Below, in pieces: positions 60,318-64,000 of a stretch of 64,000 nt of DNA. A model generated the notes under the pieces. That model saw only the letters and a program-made list of their open reading frames with translations, was not told the DNA's origin and made no database searches. Source of the stretch: Trichosphaerium sp. ATCC 40318 (taxonomy: Eukaryota > Discosea > Flabellinia > Trichosidae); assembly GCA_038496445.1 (NCBI GenBank), contig JALMLS010000320.1:186001-250000 (forward strand), read 5' to 3'. Within the stretch, counting starts at the first letter, position 1. Every line of letters starts with the position of its first letter. Both the position numbers and the translations under genes were made by a program.

Positions 60318-61424
60318 TTATTCTAACGTTTTTGGAAATATCCAACCTTTGTGGTCTAATTTACTTCCATTAATATAAAACTCTGAAAAATAAGATCCAT
60401 TATAATACCAATATCTGTATTCTCCTTCTAGTTTATCATTTTTATAAAAACAATGAATTTTTAACTCTCCTTTGTGGGCACGCCAAACCTTATACTCTCC
60501 TTCTCTTTTACCATTGATATATCGACAGGTTTTCTTCAATTCTCCATTGGTAGACCATACCTTTAATTTTCCATGTACCTTACCATTGACACAAAAAAAC
60601 TGCTGTTTAAGTCGGCCATTTGAATACCAACTGTTGAACTCTCCTTCTTCTTTACCATTGGCATAATGGCTATGCTCTATAACTTGACCTTTACTATTCC
60701 ATCGCAAGGAGTCTCCGTCTTTTTTACCATTGAAAAAGAAGCATCCGCAACTAAGAAAACCATTGTTATGCCATTCCTTGTAAACACCATGTAAAACACC
60801 TTTCAGATAGCAACATTGTTTTCTCATTTGATTGTTTTTATGCCAACACCTACAATCTCCTTCTCTGATACCTTTGACATATGTACACTCCTCATCCAAT
60901 ACACCATTCACGTGATATGTTTTATACTCACCGTCTAAAAGACCATCGACAAAGTGTGAATGCTTCTTTATCCCAAGACCATTATACCACTCTTTGTATT
61001 CTCCTGATAACTTACTGTTCTCATTGTAATACGATTCAGTACATCTATTACCATTGTAGTACCTTAAAGGTATGTTAGCGTGTCTTGAAAGATCACTCGA
61101 GGTAACTTTCAAAACAAGATAAAAAGGTCTTGGTTCGAAAAATCTGAGATCAGACTTTTTTTTAACCACGTGTCAATAAAAAGAATTGAAATTATACCAT
61201 GTTTTGTATTCTCCGTGGAGTTTCCCTGATATGTATGTACACTTTGCACATATTACATCGTTGAAGTATTTACGCCACCTCCCATGTTTTTTTAAACAAT
61301 CGTCATACCTACTCGCCTTTGCTGCTGTATTTGACAAAACTGGCCATATCTTGTATAAAGAGGTGTCCATTTCCATGATATCAAGCTGTAACTCTACCGG
61401 AAGTGAAGTCAGGTCGCTACACAT
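60318..61424 (-). CDS. F-box-like protein with YwqK repeats
   Basis: Exons 61424-61198 and 61062-60318 join in phase 2 over a 135-nt GTATAA..TTTAAG intron, giving 323 residues. SLPVELQLDIMEMDTSLYKI is the F-box-like part and SRYDDCLKKHGRWRKYF the family linker. About ten repeats such as GEYKEWYNGLGIKKHSHFVDG and GEFNSWYSNGRLKQQFF follow. The exon joint restores a repeat (GEYKTWYYNG). A short upstream exon, as found in the sister genes, was not identified. The ATG at 61424 gives a complete F-box start. Confidence 0.78.
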
Positions 61425-61613
61425 GAGCGTGTCTTGTTATGTCAAGGAAAGTTCGAAGTAAATACAAGTACTGACATGTTTTCAACAGCTAGTCACGTGT
61501 TTTCTTCAAATCACTCCTCTTTCGATAATTACAAATATATGTATCCCCAGTGTACTAACGCTGGAAGTTTTTAATGGAAATGGCTACTTTATTCTCTGAG
61601 GGTTAAGTCTGTT

Positions 61614-64000
61614 TTACAAATTAGCGTCATCTTCATCGTCTGAGCTTGTACTCTCCTTTCTTTTCTTTGATTTTATCGCTCCTTTGGCATCTTCGCCTGA
61701 TAGGGAGAAGTGATAACGGTATTGCTAGTAAAGAGTTATTGATTATTGTTTTACAAATCTGAACAAGAAATTTCAAGTACGTACAACTTTTCTTCCAAGT
61801 AGTTTCATGAGCCAATACCACCATGAAAATCGATTATCACGTGGTCCAATAAATGCAAGTAATGATACAAATAGTAGAAAGGCAAATATAAGTGAGTAGG
61901 CAACTACCATAACCATGAATGCGCCAAACTAAACACACAAAATGTAAGAAGGAAAAGTTCGATCAAACCATACCCTGAAAAAGAAGCGAACTTGTGCAAA
62001 AAACAGCATAAAGCTGCCCAAGAAAGTAGTTATAGAAGCTGATATTAATGAGATACCAACATGTCCAAGAGCGTTTCGTAGTTTCTGGAGACGTATTCCC
62101 TTCTTTGAATAATCTGCTTTTGCCACTCTAAAGTCAATCGCCAAATGCAAAGTATAATCAACACTCAATCCAGCCAAAACAGCAATAGAAATTGCTTCGA
62201 TGATACCTATTTTAAACAAACAGTTAATCACACGCTGAATGAGATATCTTTCGTTAATAAAATAACATACCAAGATCCCATCCTATCCATACCATTGTTG
62301 CAATGATGGCACAAACAACTCCACAAATCGAGAAAAAAGCAAGAAAAGAGATCAAGATATCGGATGTTGCAATAATGAGAACAAACGCAACAATACCAAG
62401 TGATATACCCAATCCAACAAGTGCTGCTTTCACAATCTGTTCTTCGAACTCCATACCTACATACTGAGGACTAGTCTGATACATTCTACGAAGAGAAGGA
62501 GGAGTTGTGGGCAAAGCATTGATATTAGCGCTCCACTCTTGCATACTTTCATAAATAGGTCGCACAGTATCAGCAGGATCCAAGAAAGTAAAGGAAGAGA
62601 ATCCAAATATCTAATAGAACAAGTAAACAAAAGGTTGTAAGATTGACAAGATTATTAACACTAAAAATGGTACAAAAATAATCGTAAAAGCAGACATACC
62701 GAAAACCAGACAATTTGTTGGTCTCCGTTTCCATCTGTTTGACATTGCATCGCTATATTCCATGTATCTTCTTCAGTACGCTTTGCAAAACGTTTCCATG
62801 AACATATATTATCAACAAAGGTCTTCTTATCAGTAATAGGCCAAGAATTGTTTGGTTGAGAAACCCAAAAGTCTCTGAAAGCAGTCATAAAACAATTCAT
62901 GTTTGATGCAGAGATTAACGGATTACCATCCTCTAAAGTATGTACTTTAATATTGAGCTTTTAGCAACGGCGATTATAAATGCCATTGATGTTACTTACT
63001 TCCTTTTTGTAGAGCAAGGGAATCACAAGTGGAGATTACAGATGATTGAACAGCTACTATGTCATCAAGAGTGAATTCAGGATCGAAAATGGGTTCTCCC
63101 AGTTTCACATCTTTCAAATCAGCTCGAGATCTATCTAATCCTTTTAAACCCCATACAACTGATACTATAACACCATTTCCTCCTGCACTCTAAACCAGAA
63201 TAAGTAAAGGGGAAAAAAACACGAAAAACAGAATACATTGCAAAGTTGTTAGAATTCAACAGAAGATAAGTGTCGCCACATTTCCACTGTCACAAAGAAT
63301 AACGAGCTGTTTTGTTGTTACGTACTTCTGTCGCCAAGAAGAATTTTCCAGTTTTAGTAACAAGTTGTTGAATTGGATGACTGTCAGGAAGGAACGCTAA
63401 CAGTGATTTTAAGCGAAATGACAAAATATAATAATGAGTACCTTCCGCTTCTTGTATAGGCTTTATTGTGGTTGCAAAGTAAAGTGTAACACCAATAAAC
63501 ACAATAAATAAAACGATTATAACAAACCTTGCTTTGTGAACATAGGTCGAGAAAGGTCCTTCAAAGAATATCTCCATCCATCTTCTATCCTGTTGATCCT
63601 TGTCATGAGAGCCTAAAAAACACCTTTAGTAAGGAGAAGCCACAAGAAGTTATCATTTACAAAGCACATACTCTTGTCTTTTAGATTACTTCGTTCAATA
63701 TCATCGCTAATCCCTTCTTCTGATTCGGGATCTCTACAACACCAACAACCATGCTTACAATACTTTAGATTGCATCCTTCGTCATCACTATTATCTTCTT
63801 CTTCTGGCTCGGGATCTTTGAAACAACAACAGCAGCAACTCTTACAATACCTATTTGCGAGAATAACACAAGCAGGCCAAAAAGTGATGGCCATTGCATA
63901 ATCAACTCTACGAAAAACATGAGTAACAAAGCAAGCTGTTACTTTTTCTCTGAGAAAACGCACAAAATGATTGTTCCAGCAAAAACACCAAAGTTTCTTA
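61614..64000 (-). CDS. Dispatched/Patched-type sterol-sensing transporter, 5' end outside window
   Basis: Exons run leftward from the window edge and end with TAA at 61616-61614. Visible parts in order: FLREKVTACFVTHVFRRVDYAMAI; a membrane segment; a loop with Cys runs (CKSCCCCCF; CKHGCWCC) and acidic stretches; a basic linker; FVIIVLFIVFIGVTLYFATT (membrane); an extracellular loop of about 200 residues; then VKAALVGLGISLGIVAFVLIIA, VCAIIATMVWIGWDLG, IIEAISIAVLAGLSVDYTLHLA and further helices. GLSVDYTLHLA is the RND-type G-x-x-x-D motif of Dispatched/Patched proteins. These use ion gradients to move lipids or lipidated cargo (family knowledge). The tail is Lys- and Asp-rich. Only the C-terminal half is present. 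Confidence 0.82.

Overview
The window is nuclear DNA of an AT-rich, gene-dense eukaryote, most likely a free-living unicellular one. Genes lie close together on both strands and most are split by many short introns (about 35 to 120 nt). The 5' splice sites are usually GTACGT or a near variant. CTAAC-type branch points sit just upstream of TAG or CAG acceptors. I rebuilt exons by hand from splice sites, phase continuity and family knowledge, so exon edges are predictions. I cannot name the species. Class C receptors, a PAK-like kinase, 14-3-3, BET and DIM1 genes only say 'protist-like eukaryote'.

Left part (1-13 kb): a tiny three-exon gene, a VOC/glyoxalase-fold protein, an F-box plus MORN-variant (YwqK-type) repeat protein, a secreted Pro/Thr-rich protein, an orphan lipase 3' exon, an eight-exon BTB/KCTD-like gene, a second F-box/YwqK gene, an intact aldo/keto reductase and an acidic YwqK gene. 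Next (13.7-21.6 kb): a protein with WY-type repeats and a PD-(D/E)XK nuclease-like end, a conserved family without a name, another F-box/YwqK gene, a broken second copy of the aldo/keto reductase in opposite orientation to the first, and a Lys-rich small protein.

Middle (22-43 kb): a YME2/RNA12-like mitochondrial inner-membrane protein is divergently paired, across about 110 bp, with a PRELI/Ups lipid-transfer protein. Then come a STE20/PAK-like kinase, an unknown gene, a large receptor joining a Pmp-like beta-helix region, filamin-type domains and a class C seven-helix domain, an F-box protein with a propeller-like region, an enolase-superfamily dipeptide epimerase and a 14-3-3 protein.

Right part (43.9-64 kb): a single-pass beta-helix surface protein, the paralogue of the secreted Pro/Thr-rich protein, an unknown gene 19 bp upstream of DIM1, a Cys-rich single-pass surface protein, an F-box/YwqK gene with nearly identical repeats, a BET bromodomain gene, an F-box/LRR gene, another YwqK gene and the C-terminal part of a Dispatched/Patched-type transporter that runs off the edge.

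Two themes stand out. One is surface sensing: the receptor, two other surface proteins and two secreted paralogues. The other is eight F-box or F-box-like proteins with fast-changing repeat arms, six of them of YwqK type, a domain pairing I associate with Marseilleviridae.
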